Source of the DNA: JAJDNW01 sp039714495
GTDB taxonomy: Bacteria > Desulfobacterota > Desulfobacteria > Desulfobacterales > B30-G6
Direction: 5' to 3'
Assembly (NCBI GenBank): GCA_039714495.1
Contig: JBDLJD010000065.1
Coordinates: 1-23,199, forward strand
Length of the DNA: 23,199 nucleotides
Position numbers and translations under genes: made by a program. Each line of letters opens with the position of its first letter. The first letter of the stretch is position 1. The notes under the pieces are model-generated. The model had not been told where the DNA came from. It saw only the letters and a program-made list of their open reading frames with translations, and made no database searches. Of this stretch, positions 6,858 to 15,892 are shown piece by piece.

Positions 6858-6984
6858 AATGCCCCCTTTCTATAATATCAAATGATTCCCAAATCCCTGT
6901 TCTTGTTGATTCAAAACCAGTCTCCTTTCTCAGGTTGAATATCGAGATATCCCCTTCGTATTCAGGCACTGCGTCCCCTATCCG

Positions 6985-8175
6985 TCAATTGTCTTTTTTA
7001 TCGGACAGGAAAAAGACGAACGGTATGCCCACCAGCCCTACGGCAGCGCTGATAAAATAGGTTTCCCGCAGACCGAAAAGATCCCCCCACCAGCCGACGA
7101 TCACCACCACAGCCGAGCGCGCCATAAAAGACATCATCATGAAGATGCCATTGGCTGCAGCCGGGCTGGATTTTGCATTTTCCTGAACCATCGCCAGCAT
7201 CACCGGGGTGGTGGAGAGCAGCAGGAACCCCGTGAACAGGAGGGCGGTCACGCGCACCCAACCGCCGGCCCATGTAAACAAAAACAGGGTGAGTGGCGCG
7301 CCCACCAGCGAAATCAAAAGGACTTTTCGCCGTCCCAGGTAATCACTCAAGGAACCGGCCGTCATAACGCCGAGCACACCGGTTGATTCATACAGGGTCA
7401 GGGCAAAGCCCGCAAGCCACAAATTGCCGGTTTCCAATTTGACAAAGGTCGGCAGAAAGGAGGCCATGGCGGCATGCATGAAACCCCTGGCCACCAGAAT
7501 GACAGCAAGGGGCATCAGGATATGCCGCATCTCCTTCCAGGTTCCCCGCACAGACGTTTTTTGGGGAGACTTGTTTCCAACAGGCACATCCTTAAATCTG
7601 AGATACAGCCAGACCGAGGCCAGAATCCCCACCACCATCACCGGGTAAAACCCTTCCAGGCCAAGCAGAGCCACCGCCCCCACCGCAACCATGGGCCCAA
7701 TGGTCCGGGCAAATTCTCCGCCGGTCATAAAAAAGCTCATCCCCCTGCCGACCTTCTGCCCGGAAAGCTTTGACACCATCACCGGAGCAGGCACGTGGAA
7801 CACGGCTGCACTGATGCCGGCAATGAACAGCAGGATCAGCAGCACACCGTAAGTGGGTGCCATCCCGATGAGGCTCATGGGAATCGCGGTCAAGGCCGGC
7901 GCCAGGATAATGAAATAACGTACACTGATGCGGTCGGCCAGAGATCCGATATAGGGGTTGAGCAGCGCAGGCACCTGCATGATCGTGGTCAAAAACCCGG
8001 CCTGGGTCAGGGTCATGGAAAGCTTTTCAATCAGCAGGGGCAGAAGCGGCGCCAGAAAGCTGGAGTACACATCGTGGATGAAGTGACTGATGGACAGCGT
8101 GACGATTTGCCCGGTCTGGAAGGTATTGTTTTTTTTGGTTTCCGTATGGTTATGGATCATCCGGGCATTATCCAC
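6985..8175 (-). CDS. MFS transporter, Fsr/drug-efflux-like
   Basis: 396 residues with twelve predicted membrane helices in two halves. Loop motif A is present twice in degenerate form: GSLADRISVRY after helix 2 and GSLSDYLGRRKVLL after helix 8, both typical of the major facilitator superfamily. The N-terminal HFIHDVYSSFLAPLLPLLIE and AVFHVPAPVMVSKLSG are reminiscent of the fosmidomycin-resistance (Fsr) subgroup. The substrate cannot be told from sequence. The start is GTG with AGGA 4 bp upstream; ATG at codon 6 is an alternative. It is preceded by 174 bp of intergenic DNA and is probably its own unit, or is cotranscribed with the flavin oxidoreductase gene. Confidence 0.85.
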   Translation of the reverse strand: MDNARMIHNHTETKKNNTFQTGQIVTLSISHFIHDVYSSFLAPLLPLLIEKLSMTLTQAGFLTTIMQVPALLNPYIGSLADRISVRYFIILAPALTAIPMSLIGMAPTYGVLLILLFIAGISAAVFHVPAPVMVSKLSGQKVGRGMSFFMTGGEFARTIGPMVAVGAVALLGLEGFYPVMVVGILASVWLYLRFKDVPVGNKSPQKTSVRGTWKEMRHILMPLAVILVARGFMHAAMASFLPTFVKLETGNLWLAGFALTLYESTGVLGVMTAGSLSDYLGRRKVLLISLVGAPLTLFLFTWAGGWVRVTALLFTGFLLLSTTPVMLAMVQENAKSSPAAANGIFMMMSFMARSAVVVIVGWWGDLFGLRETYFISAAVGLVGIPFVFFLSDKKDN

Positions 8176-8349
8176 AATATCCTGCCATGGTCAACACTTG
8201 ATTTCTGCCGGAAAAAAGATGGATGATCTATTGGTAGAAGGATAGGAATGCCACAACGCTCCTTTTCCAAAGCATCTAAATTTCACCTAAAGTGAGCGTT
8301 TCATTAAAAGCTCAAGTTTACTCTACCAAACCTGTATGGCAAGATTGTT

Positions 8350-8604
8350 TTAAAGAGAATTTTTCTTAAAAAGTCGGTTGATTGTTTTTCTAACAACTTT
8401 TGAGGCATCTATGGATGAATCTGCCTTTATTTCGCCAGCAATTATAGCCAGTCCATTATTAATTTGAGTGGCACAACTGACGCCAGCGTCCGGATCCAAC
8501 CTTTGCATTTCTTTTTCAATGCTATTTGAGATAATTTCAGGATAGGTATCCGTCTTTTGGCCAATAACTGGTTTGGATGTGGAAAAAAATGTTACTCGGA
8601 CCAT
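8350..8604 (-). CDS. Standalone S-adenosylmethionine synthetase N-terminal-domain-like protein
   Basis: 84 residues. From residue 6 onward it follows the N-terminal domain of MetK: FFSTSKPVIGQKTD where MetK has TSESVSEGHPDK, then ISNSIEKEMQRLDPDAGVSC and GLAIIAGEI where MetK has ISDAxLDxxLxQDPxARVACE and GLVxVxGEI, and finally IDASKVVRKTI. The central and C-terminal MetK domains are absent and a TAA stop follows KKNSL. The catalytic His-Pro-Asp-Lys is replaced (GQKTD), so it should not make SAM. It has a good ribosome-binding site (AAAGGA, 7 bp spacing) and lies 53 bp after the corrinoid-protein gene, so the two are probably cotranscribed. A structural or ATP/SAM-sensing role is only inference; a truncated gene is the alternative. 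Confidence 0.65.
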   Translation of the reverse strand: MVRVTFFSTSKPVIGQKTDTYPEIISNSIEKEMQRLDPDAGVSCATQINNGLAIIAGEIKADSSIDASKVVRKTINRLFKKNSL

Positions 8605-8657
8605 AGTAGATCCTTTCTATCAATAAGTCATAATAAATTAGATAGCTAAATAATGCT

Positions 8658-9350
8658 TCAGTTGGATGAATTCGCTAAGTTTAAGAACAGGTCAATGGAC
8701 TGATGGATGTTGGGACAGCAGTAATCTGCATCAATTGCCTCAGCTTCATTGTAACTCGCTAAAAATCCACCCAAAATTGTCGTCGTATTCTCAAGAGCGT
8801 TGTTCGCATGAATTGTATCCATGACTTCCTTCAGATCGGGTATCGTCGCTCGCGTTGATGCCGAAATACCCAGGTAGTCAGGCTGGTGTTCATCAACGGC
8901 ATCGAGTATTTCACTGGTAGGTATACCCATTCCCAGATCAATGGTATTAAATCCAATTCCTCGAGCTAACAAGGAGATAATATCCTTACCGTGCCGATGA
9001 TATTCCCCTTCAACTGTGGCAAGCAGTATTGTGGCATTGTCTAAGGATTCGGTTTCTTCCACATGATCGGCAAGTCTGTCTCTTGCGTCCCCTGTGAGTT
9101 TTGCCCTTGCAATCATTTCCATAAATTCATAATCGTCATTTTTAAAACGATTAACAATATCGAGCATGGGTTTATCCAATGCCTCGTTCGAGATTAAAGT
9201 CGGTGGAACATCGTTTTCTATTGACACTGAAATTAATTCCGATATGCTATCCGTTAAATTGTTGTTTGAATCTAAAGTGTTGTTATAATTTCTAAAATCA
9301 CTATGGAAGATTTTGTCTGACAGCTGACCGATAATGTGTTGTGCGTTCAT
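8658..9350 (-). CDS. Corrinoid (cobalamin-binding) methyl-carrier protein, MtaC/MtbC-like
   Basis: 230 residues in the two-domain layout of methyltransferase corrinoid proteins: a helical cap (about 34-100, with ISNEALDKPMLDIVNRFKND) and a Rossmann-like B12 domain (about 105-225). The cobalt-ligand motif, normally Asp-x-His-x-x-Gly, reads GEYHRHGKDI, with His118 and Gly121 kept and Asp replaced by Glu116. Other markers are FNTIDLGMGIPTSEILDAV, YLGISASTRATIPDLKEV (Ser163) and ILGGF (Gly194-Gly195). Such proteins carry methyl groups between a substrate methyltransferase and an acceptor; neither partner gene is in the window. It starts 264 bp from the divergent MarR gene. DNA here is visibly more AT-rich than in the flanks, suggesting acquisition. 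Confidence 0.88.
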   Translation of the reverse strand: MNAQHIIGQLSDKIFHSDFRNYNNTLDSNNNLTDSISELISVSIENDVPPTLISNEALDKPMLDIVNRFKNDDYEFMEMIARAKLTGDARDRLADHVEETESLDNATILLATVEGEYHRHGKDIISLLARGIGFNTIDLGMGIPTSEILDAVDEHQPDYLGISASTRATIPDLKEVMDTIHANNALENTTTILGGFLASYNEAEAIDADYCCPNIHQSIDLFLNLANSSN

Positions 9351-9614
9351 ACTGTTCTTTCTTTTCCTTTTATGTTATTTTTATATGATCTTTTATTGTT
9401 ACCATAAAACATTCTTGATATTTTATTTCAAAAAATTACATTAATAAATATTTTCAATGCGAAATATACGGATCTGAAATAAATATGTCAACCCCCTAAT
9501 TTTAGTGTCGACAATAACAATTATCAATTTATATAATCAATTCAACCTGTTATAGATAATATATGGGGAATATTCCATTATCATTTGTCTTATATTTCAT
9601 GCTTGTGAGGATCC
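9351..9614. other. AT-rich divergent promoter region, corrinoid / MarR
   Basis: A very AT-rich region without genes that separates the corrinoid-protein gene (minus) from the MarR-type gene (plus). A palindrome GGAATATTCC (9567-9576) lies 38 bp before the MarR start and could be an operator; other A/T-rich partial symmetries (AACAATTATCAATTTATATAATC, about 9517-9539) are weaker. The layout fits the classic MarR arrangement in which a regulator controls itself and its divergent neighbour. No confirmed promoter hexamers. Confidence 0.45.
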
Positions 9615-10151
9615 GTGAATTCTAAAAATGAAAAACAAATCAATGCAGAACAGGTCAGTATGCAGATCATCATGCGGCTGCGGCAGATTATCCAGGAAAT
9701 GTCGAGACATTCCAAGCTGATTTTGGAAAACTACAAGATATCGACACCACAGCTCATCTGCCTTCACGAAGTCTTCCAGCATGGCCCGATCTCAATAGGC
9801 GCATTAACGAAAATCGTGTTTTTAAACAACAGCACAGTCACGGGTATAATCGATCGTCTTGAGAAACGAGACCTGGTTCGACGGGTCCGCATTAGCAAAG
9901 ATCGGAGGCAGGTCCATATAGAAATTACCGAGCAAGGAATTGAATTTACGAAAAAGGCTCCCAAACCAATTCAAGATCAATTTATGGATCGATTGATCGC
10001 CTTGGATGAAGAAAAAATAGCCTTGATCCTATGGTCTTTGGAAATGCTTGTGGACATGCTTGGCACCAAGGAGAAAACTATGGAGATACCGACGCCTCCA
10101 TCCCATATTACTCAGCCAAATGATATCATACATATGGAAGATGAAATTTAA
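9615..10151 (+). CDS. MarR-family transcriptional regulator
   Basis: 178 residues. The MarR winged helix-turn-helix is clear: ISTPQLICLHEVFQHGPISI (helices 2-3), LTKIVFLNNSTVTGIIDRLEKRDLV (recognition helix region, about 65-90), then the wing VRISKDRRQVHIEITEQG with the conserved Asp-Arg-Arg. Flanking helices form the dimer domain. A tail of about 25 residues after LGTKEK is longer than usual and ends HMEDEI. The start is GTG with TGAGG 5 bp upstream; the next in-frame ATG (9660) would cost 15 residues. It is divergent from the corrinoid gene and convergent with the RND operon, so either could be its target. Confidence 0.9.
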   Translation: MNSKNEKQINAEQVSMQIIMRLRQIIQEMSRHSKLILENYKISTPQLICLHEVFQHGPISIGALTKIVFLNNSTVTGIIDRLEKRDLVRRVRISKDRRQVHIEITEQGIEFTKKAPKPIQDQFMDRLIALDEEKIALILWSLEMLVDMLGTKEKTMEIPTPPSHITQPNDIIHMEDEI

Positions 10152-10183
10152 AGTGATCGAAAAAGAATCTACAAAAGGTGGAC

Positions 10184-10229
10184 AAAAAAAGAATGCCCCC
10201 GCTCCTGAAAGTGGGGGCATTCTTTTTTT
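10184..10229. terminator. Strong bidirectional intrinsic terminator
   Basis: A perfect 17-bp inverted repeat: seven A, then GAATGCCCCC (10184-10200), a 12-nt loop, and GGGGGCATTC then seven T (10213-10229). It gives a GC-rich stem with a U-run in both directions. It lies exactly between the MarR gene end (10151) and the RND permease stop codon (10230-10232), terminating both convergent transcripts. Confidence 0.92.
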
Positions 10230-13200
10230 CTACTGTTTGCGACCGTACAGGAGGTAGTAAACCACCGGTATGACCACCAGGGTGAAGGCTGTTGAAACGA
10301 TCATACCGAAGATAATGGACCAGGCCAAACCGCTGAAAATGGGATCCAGGGTGATGGGCCAGGCGCCCAGGGTCGTTGTTCCGGCGGTCAGGAAGATAGG
10401 CCTGAAGCGCACGGCGCCCGACTCCACGATGGCTTCCTTCAGGGTCTTGCCCAGTCTGACCTGGACCTGGATGAAGTCGATGAGAATGATGGCGTTGCGC
10501 ACCACGATGCCCGAGAGGGCGATCATCCCGATCATGGCCGTGGCTGTGAAAAAGACCGGATCTGGAAATCCCCCTACTGGATTGTTGACAATGACGTTTA
10601 AAAGGGCGAACCCCGGCATGATGCCGATCATGGTCAAGGGGATGGAGAGCATGATGACGATGGGGATGAGGTATGAAGCGGTCTCATACACCAGCAGCAC
10701 GTAGATGCCTACCAAGGCGGCCGAAAATGCCAGACCCAGATCCCGGAACACATCCAGGGTGATCTTCCACTCCCCTTCCCCGCGCCAGTCCAGTCGGATG
10801 CCATCGGGCAGGGGATTTTCCTTGAAGTGCTTTTGCAGATCCAGCACGGCATAGGCCGGCCCGCGCCCGGCCATTTCGGCCATGACGTATACAACCCGCT
10901 CCTGGTTTTTGTGGTATATGGTTTTTTCCTGAATATTTTCCTCGAAGGTCCCGAGTTCGCCCAGCTGCACGTTATGCCCGGCCCGGCCCTTGACAACGAT
11001 TGTTTGCAGGCGCGATACGTCCGAGCGCGCCGCCCTGGGAAGCCGCAGAATGATGGGCAGCTCGTTCTGCTCGGCGTCTTTGTGGATAATGCCGGCCTGC
11101 ATGCCGGCCAGCGAAATCCTCAAGGTCTTGACGATGTCATCCGTGGAGATGCCGTTGTGGCCCGCTTTTTCCCGGTCCACCCTGAAAAAGAGCTTGCGTT
11201 GGTTGGCCTCCACAGTGTCGTCGATGTCCACGACGCCTTCGATGCCGGCCATGGCCAGTTTGACCGTACCGGCCGCTTGAATCAACTCGTCATAGGAGTG
11301 CCGGGAAGAGCCGTACACCTCCGCCACCACGGTGGAGAGCACCGGCGGACCCGGCGGCGCCTCGATCAGCTTGATGCTGGCGCCTGTGGATGCTGCAATG
11401 GCGTCGATGTCGTTTCTGATGCGCAATACAATGGCGTGGCTCGACATCTGGCGGTCGTTGCGCGGCAGCAGGTTGACGCGTATATCGGCCACGTTGGCCC
11501 CCTCCCGCATATAGTAGTGGCGCACAAGACCGTTGAAGTCCATGGGTGAGGCCGTGCCCACCGTGGAAATATAATTTGTAACCTCGGGCATAGTGATCAA
11601 AAGGTTCTCCACCTGGCGCACAATGGCATCCGTGGATTCCAGAGACGTTCCCTCAGGCGGATCGATCAGGACCTGGATCTCGTTCTTGTTGTCAAAGGGC
11701 AGCATCTTGAGGGGCACATGACCGGTGAGGGCCAGGCCCGCGGAACCCAGGAACAGCACCGCGATCACCAGCAAGAGGAAAAGGCTCTTGATCCGCGAGT
11801 CGACAAACGGCAGGATCACGCGCCGGTAAAGACGGTAGTTGGCGGTTTTAGTGATGTCGTAAGGCTCTTCACCATGGGCGATGTCTTTTTTCAACAGCTT
11901 GCTGGACACCCAGGGGGTGATGGCAAACGACACCACCATGGACATGAGCATGGCCAGGGGTACGTTCAAGGCCATGGGCCGCATATAGGGCCCCATCATG
12001 CCGGTGATGAAAAACATGGGCAGAAAAGAGACAATAATGGCCAGGGTGGCCAGAATGACCGGCGGCATCACTTCGTTGATGGCAATGGAAATGGCTTCCA
12101 GCTTCTTTTTGCCGCCCATGGTCAGGTGACGGTAAATATTCTCCACACTGACAATGGGGTCGTCCACCACCAGACCCAGGGCCAGAATCAGGGCGAACAG
12201 GGTCACCCGGTTGATGGTATAGCCGAACAGGTAATTGCACAAAAGCACCAGGGAATACGTAATGGGCACGGCAATGGCCACAATGGTGCCGGTGCGCCAC
12301 CCCATGTAGAAGGTGATCAGGGCGATAACCGTGATGATGGCCTCAGCCAGACTTTTCACCAGGCCGTTGACCTTGTCGTTGGCGGTCTCCCCGTAGTCCC
12401 GGGTGATGCGGTAGCTGACGTTGTCCGGCAGAAGGGTCTCGCTCAGGGCCTGGATCTTTTTCTCCACCTGCCGCGCCACCCAAACCGCATTGCTGCCTTT
12501 TTTCTTGGCCACGGCTATGGTCACCGCCGGGTAGGTCTCCTGGCCCTGGGATGTCCCGTCGGTCATCTTTTCTGCCGGCCCGAAGCCGATACGGCTGTAG
12601 GACTTGACCTCTTCAGGGCCGTCCTGAACGGTGGCCACATCCCGCAGGTAAACGGGCCGGCCCTGGTGCAGGGTCACCAGCAGGTTGCCCACCTCGGATA
12701 TGTCCTTGATAAAAGGGCCGGCTTCCACCTGAACCACTTGGTTGCCCTGCTCGAACTGGCCGCTGCCCATCTGGGCATTGGAAATCTGGATGGCGCCCAC
12801 CACCTGCATGGCAGACAGGTCGTAGGCCGCCAGACGATCGGGATCCAGATAAACGTAGGCCACCCGTTTCCTGCCGCCGTGAATGGTAATGCGCGCACTG
12901 TCCGGAATGTGCTGCAGCTTGCCCACCACCTCCTCGGCAATGCGGTAGAGCTGATGGTCATCGGCCTCGTCACTATAAAGGGCCACGTTGACAATGGGGA
13001 CATCGTCGATCTCCACCGGCTTGATGATCCATCCGGCCACCCCCGGCGTGACCCTGTCCAGATTCTGGTAGATTTTGTTGTAGAGCTTTACCAGGCTGTT
13101 CTCACGGTCCTGCCCCACGTGAAAGCGAACGGTGACCACCGCCATCTCCGGCCGGGACATGGAATAGACATATTCCACGCCGTCGATCTGGTAGAGCAGG

Positions 13201-13427
13201 CGTTCGAGCCGTGAAGAAACCATCTTCTCCACTTCTTCGGCACTGCCGCCCGGATACATTACCATGACATCGGCCAGGGGCACCACGATCTGGGGCTCCT
13301 CTTCGCGGGGAGTCATGTAGAGGGCTGCAGCGCCCGCCAGCAGGCTGATGATGATCAGCAGAATGGCTAGATTGCCCTGAAGAAAGGCTTCTATGATACG
13401 GGACAGGAATGATGGTTTGCTTTGCAT
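10230..13427 (-). CDS. RND efflux permease (AcrB/HAE-like)
   Basis: 1065 residues, full length for an RND inner-membrane proton antiporter. TM1 is near residues 18-36. The periplasmic porter domain begins with REEEPQIVVPLADVMVMYPG. TM4 carries LALGLVVDDPIVSVENIYRH with the proton-relay pair Asp422-Asp423. A second porter half follows from about residue 560, and the C-terminal helices include IALSGIVVRNAIILIDFIQ and FRPIFLTAGTTTLGAWPI. Two acidic residues in TM4 and no metal-binding signature favour an organic-compound (HAE-like) pump over heavy-metal export. The SD GGAGGG overlaps the end of the adaptor gene, whose stop is 3 bp upstream. It is the last gene of the operon, ended by the terminator at 10184-10229. 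Confidence 0.95.
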   Translation of the reverse strand: MQSKPSFLSRIIEAFLQGNLAILLIIISLLAGAAALYMTPREEEPQIVVPLADVMVMYPGGSAEEVEKMVSSRLERLLYQIDGVEYVYSMSRPEMAVVTVRFHVGQDRENSLVKLYNKIYQNLDRVTPGVAGWIIKPVEIDDVPIVNVALYSDEADDHQLYRIAEEVVGKLQHIPDSARITIHGGRKRVAYVYLDPDRLAAYDLSAMQVVGAIQISNAQMGSGQFEQGNQVVQVEAGPFIKDISEVGNLLVTLHQGRPVYLRDVATVQDGPEEVKSYSRIGFGPAEKMTDGTSQGQETYPAVTIAVAKKKGSNAVWVARQVEKKIQALSETLLPDNVSYRITRDYGETANDKVNGLVKSLAEAIITVIALITFYMGWRTGTIVAIAVPITYSLVLLCNYLFGYTINRVTLFALILALGLVVDDPIVSVENIYRHLTMGGKKKLEAISIAINEVMPPVILATLAIIVSFLPMFFITGMMGPYMRPMALNVPLAMLMSMVVSFAITPWVSSKLLKKDIAHGEEPYDITKTANYRLYRRVILPFVDSRIKSLFLLLVIAVLFLGSAGLALTGHVPLKMLPFDNKNEIQVLIDPPEGTSLESTDAIVRQVENLLITMPEVTNYISTVGTASPMDFNGLVRHYYMREGANVADIRVNLLPRNDRQMSSHAIVLRIRNDIDAIAASTGASIKLIEAPPGPPVLSTVVAEVYGSSRHSYDELIQAAGTVKLAMAGIEGVVDIDDTVEANQRKLFFRVDREKAGHNGISTDDIVKTLRISLAGMQAGIIHKDAEQNELPIILRLPRAARSDVSRLQTIVVKGRAGHNVQLGELGTFEENIQEKTIYHKNQERVVYVMAEMAGRGPAYAVLDLQKHFKENPLPDGIRLDWRGEGEWKITLDVFRDLGLAFSAALVGIYVLLVYETASYLIPIVIMLSIPLTMIGIMPGFALLNVIVNNPVGGFPDPVFFTATAMIGMIALSGIVVRNAIILIDFIQVQVRLGKTLKEAIVESGAVRFRPIFLTAGTTTLGAWPITLDPIFSGLAWSIIFGMIVSTAFTLVVIPVVYYLLYGRKQ

Positions 13428-13430
13428 GAA

Positions 13431-14489
13431 TTATCCCTCCTTCAACGGTGATACCAGGATGACTTCACCTGCTGACAATCCGGACAATATCTCCACCAGG
13501 TTGCCGTAGGAAGGACCGGTCTTGACCATGCGGCGCAGGACACGGTCATTCTGAACCACGTTGACCATTTCGAGTTGCCCCACCATGGTAACGGCCCCGA
13601 CCGGGATCACCACTGCCTTATGGGATTTTTCACGCACCCACACCCTGCCGAAGGTACCGGGCAGAATGTCGCCTTTTTTGTTGTCGATGTGGATCTTGAC
13701 CTTCTGGGTCCGGCTGGAAGGGTCGACTTCACCCACGATTTCGGAAACCTGCCCTTTGAAGGGGCGTGTGGGCCTGTCCAGGGTAATGTCCACGGTCTGA
13801 TTCAGGGAAAGCCTTTCAATCAAGCGCACCGGTACCGGCGCCTCCAGGCGCATTTTACGGGGATCGTACACTGTCAGCAGCACCTGCCCGGGGTTGGCCA
13901 GATCCCCGGCTTCGATCTTGCGTTCGGTGACAATGCCGTCAAGGGGGGACTTGATAGTGGTGTAGGTCAGCATGACCTTGATCTCGGCAACCCGGGACTG
14001 GGCCGAGCTGTACCTGTGCTCGGCAGCGGTCAGCGCCTGCTCGGTGGCAGCATTTTTCTTGTAAAGGTTCAGGGTGCGATCGTACTCGGTTTTGGACTGC
14101 TTCAGATTGATTTTTGCGGCAGTCAGTTTCTCCTGAATCTCCCGGCTGTCCAGTTCGATGAGCGCCTGCCCTTTCTTGACTTTCGCTCCGGTCCGCACGT
14201 TGACCTTGCTTACATAGGCGCTGATCCGGGCGCTCAGATGAACTTTTTCCTCAGACGTGACCGTACCCACCACATCCACTCTGGGAGCGACATCTTTAAG
14301 CACCACCGTATAGGTCTCGGCATCCTGGGGAAGGGGTTTTCCGGCCGCTACAGCCAGTTTGCCGGCCTGCACCTTGGCATGGAAAAATCCGCCGGTCCAG
14401 GCGATCATCAAAACCAGACCGCCCAGGGCCACCGTCCATTTAACAATCTTCAACAACACACTGCCTTTGGATGACTGTTTTTCCGTCAT
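13431..14489 (-). CDS. RND periplasmic adaptor (membrane fusion protein)
   Basis: About 352 residues. One N-terminal membrane anchor (VLLKIVKWTVALGGLVLMIAW) is followed by the split biotinyl-lipoyl domain (VNVRTGAKVKKGQALIELD and TTIKSPLDGIVTERKIEAGDL) around a short coiled-coil hairpin (EIQEKLTAAKINLKQSKTEYD to AEHRYSSAQSRVAEI). A beta-barrel domain (RLEAPVPVRLIERLSLNQTV) and a membrane-proximal domain ending GLSAGEVILVSPL complete it. It bridges permease and outer-membrane channel. The frame opens at 14510 inside the TolC-like gene, but AGGGAG sits 6 bp before the ATG at 14489, which I prefer. The anchor lacks a lipobox, so it is membrane-tethered rather than a lipoprotein. Confidence 0.93.
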   Translation of the reverse strand: MTEKQSSKGSVLLKIVKWTVALGGLVLMIAWTGGFFHAKVQAGKLAVAAGKPLPQDAETYTVVLKDVAPRVDVVGTVTSEEKVHLSARISAYVSKVNVRTGAKVKKGQALIELDSREIQEKLTAAKINLKQSKTEYDRTLNLYKKNAATEQALTAAEHRYSSAQSRVAEIKVMLTYTTIKSPLDGIVTERKIEAGDLANPGQVLLTVYDPRKMRLEAPVPVRLIERLSLNQTVDITLDRPTRPFKGQVSEIVGEVDPSSRTQKVKIHIDNKKGDILPGTFGRVWVREKSHKAVVIPVGAVTMVGQLEMVNVVQNDRVLRRMVKTGPSYGNLVEILSGLSAGEVILVSPLKEG

Positions 14490-14499
14490 GTTCATCTCC

Positions 14500-15855
14500 C
14501 TATGGTGCATATTTCAAGACCGCATTGCCTTGCGCACGCTCATAGTTGGAGAGCGCGCTGAAATAATCGTAATAGGCCGCCGCATCCCGGGTTTTCTGTG
14601 CGGTGAGACCCACCTGGGCCGTCAGCAGGATGGTGATGTCCGCCACCCCTCCCTTGTACTGTTCGCTGGTGATGCGCAAGGCCTCCTCGGCGCTTTCCAC
14701 GCTTTTGCGGGTAACCTGCAGACGCTGCCAGGCCTCCATGGATTTCAGGTACGCCTGGTGGAGATCCAGGCGCAGGTTGTTGTAAACCTTCTGTTCTTCA
14801 TACTTGGCAGCCTGCCACTCGGCTCTGCTGGATTTATTTTTGTTGGACCCCTGAAATCCGGAAAAAAACTCCCACTCGGCCACGACCCCCACCAGGTAGC
14901 TGTCCTCGAACTGCTCCAGGTCGCCGGTATCCACATCATAGCTTCCATAGGCGTCCAACGTGGGGTAATTGCTGTGGCGGCTTTTCTTATAGGATTGCTC
15001 TTTGATGACCGCCATTTTCCGGGTGGCCATCAACTCGGCCCGGTTTTCGATGTCCGCGTAGTTCAACTGGGCCGGCATCTGGTCGACCGCCACCGTTACA
15101 GGAGCCTCCAGCCCCTCGGGGGGGACCAGGTCGGAGCCTATGGCCGTGTTCAGGGAAGCGATGGCCAGCTGCACGCCGTTGCTGGCCTGGATCAAGTCCT
15201 CACGCGCCTGGGCCAATCTTACCTCGAGGTTGAGCACGTCGGTCTTTACCGCCGACCCGGCATTGTATCTTTCCCGGGCCACCCTTAAGTTTTCCTCCAG
15301 GCTGCTGATGGACTCCTCCTGCACCTTGACAAAAGCCTGGGCCTGGAGGACACCGTAGTACCCCCGTGTCACCTGGTAAATCAGTTCGTTGCGCACCGCG
15401 CGCAGCTGGAATTCATGGGCTTCCTTGCCCACCCGGGCCATCTCGATGCTGATGACGTTGGTGCCCCCGTTGTAGAGCCGGTATTTCAACCCCAGTGTCA
15501 GACGTGCGTTGTCGGTGGCATCGGGCTCGTTGGGATCGAATCCGGGGCTCATCATGTTGAGGTCCCGCTGGTTGAGCGTCATCATGAACGCCTGGGTGGG
15601 GTTGTCCGTGTAGGCATAGCCGCCGGCAAGGTACAGGCGCGGATAGTAGGCGGATTTGGCCTCCTTGATCATAAACCTGGCTGCATTGATTCTCTCCATG
15701 CCGGCCTGGACATTGGGATTGTTCTCCAGGGCGGCCGTGACACACGCATCCAGGCTGGCAGCCTGGGAAATTCCCATAGTATTAAAAAATACAACGACAA
15801 GGATAATAACAAACACACCCAAACCACCCAGCCGACCATTGACCCGTGCTTTCAT
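14500..15855 (-). CDS. TolC-family outer-membrane efflux protein
   Basis: 451 residues with a signal peptide (GGLGVFVIILVVVFFNTMGISQAA) and two outer-membrane-efflux repeats: LDACVTAALENNPNVQAGMERINAARF opens the first, and KMAVIKEQSYKKSRHSNYPTLDAYGSY the second. Long heptad-like helices (AFVKVQEESISSLEENLRVARERYNAGSAVKTDVL; ESAEEALRITSEQYKGGVADITILL) form the periplasmic tunnel, and the trimer builds the exit duct. The frame extends to 15921, but GGGAG 7 bp before the ATG at 15855 marks the start. It is the first gene of the pump operon, with a candidate promoter and inverted repeat just upstream. TolC-first order is common in such operons. Confidence 0.93.
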   Translation of the reverse strand: MKARVNGRLGGLGVFVIILVVVFFNTMGISQAASLDACVTAALENNPNVQAGMERINAARFMIKEAKSAYYPRLYLAGGYAYTDNPTQAFMMTLNQRDLNMMSPGFDPNEPDATDNARLTLGLKYRLYNGGTNVISIEMARVGKEAHEFQLRAVRNELIYQVTRGYYGVLQAQAFVKVQEESISSLEENLRVARERYNAGSAVKTDVLNLEVRLAQAREDLIQASNGVQLAIASLNTAIGSDLVPPEGLEAPVTVAVDQMPAQLNYADIENRAELMATRKMAVIKEQSYKKSRHSNYPTLDAYGSYDVDTGDLEQFEDSYLVGVVAEWEFFSGFQGSNKNKSSRAEWQAAKYEEQKVYNNLRLDLHQAYLKSMEAWQRLQVTRKSVESAEEALRITSEQYKGGVADITILLTAQVGLTAQKTRDAAAYYDYFSALSNYERAQGNAVLKYAP

Positions 15856-15892
15856 GAGCTGACTCCCGTCAAAATTGTTCAGTGATTGGTTT

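Noticed and set aside
11718..13214. 498-codon plus-strand open frame opposite the RND permease
   Set aside because: Antisense shadow of a GC-rich gene: rich in His, Gln and Gly, no domain-like sequence, and the minus-strand RND permease is unmistakable.
13575..15288. Long plus-strand frames (13575-14474, 14359-15288) opposite the adaptor and TolC-like genes
   Set aside because: Same antisense-shadow pattern; composition is not protein-like and the minus-strand genes carry complete domain sets.
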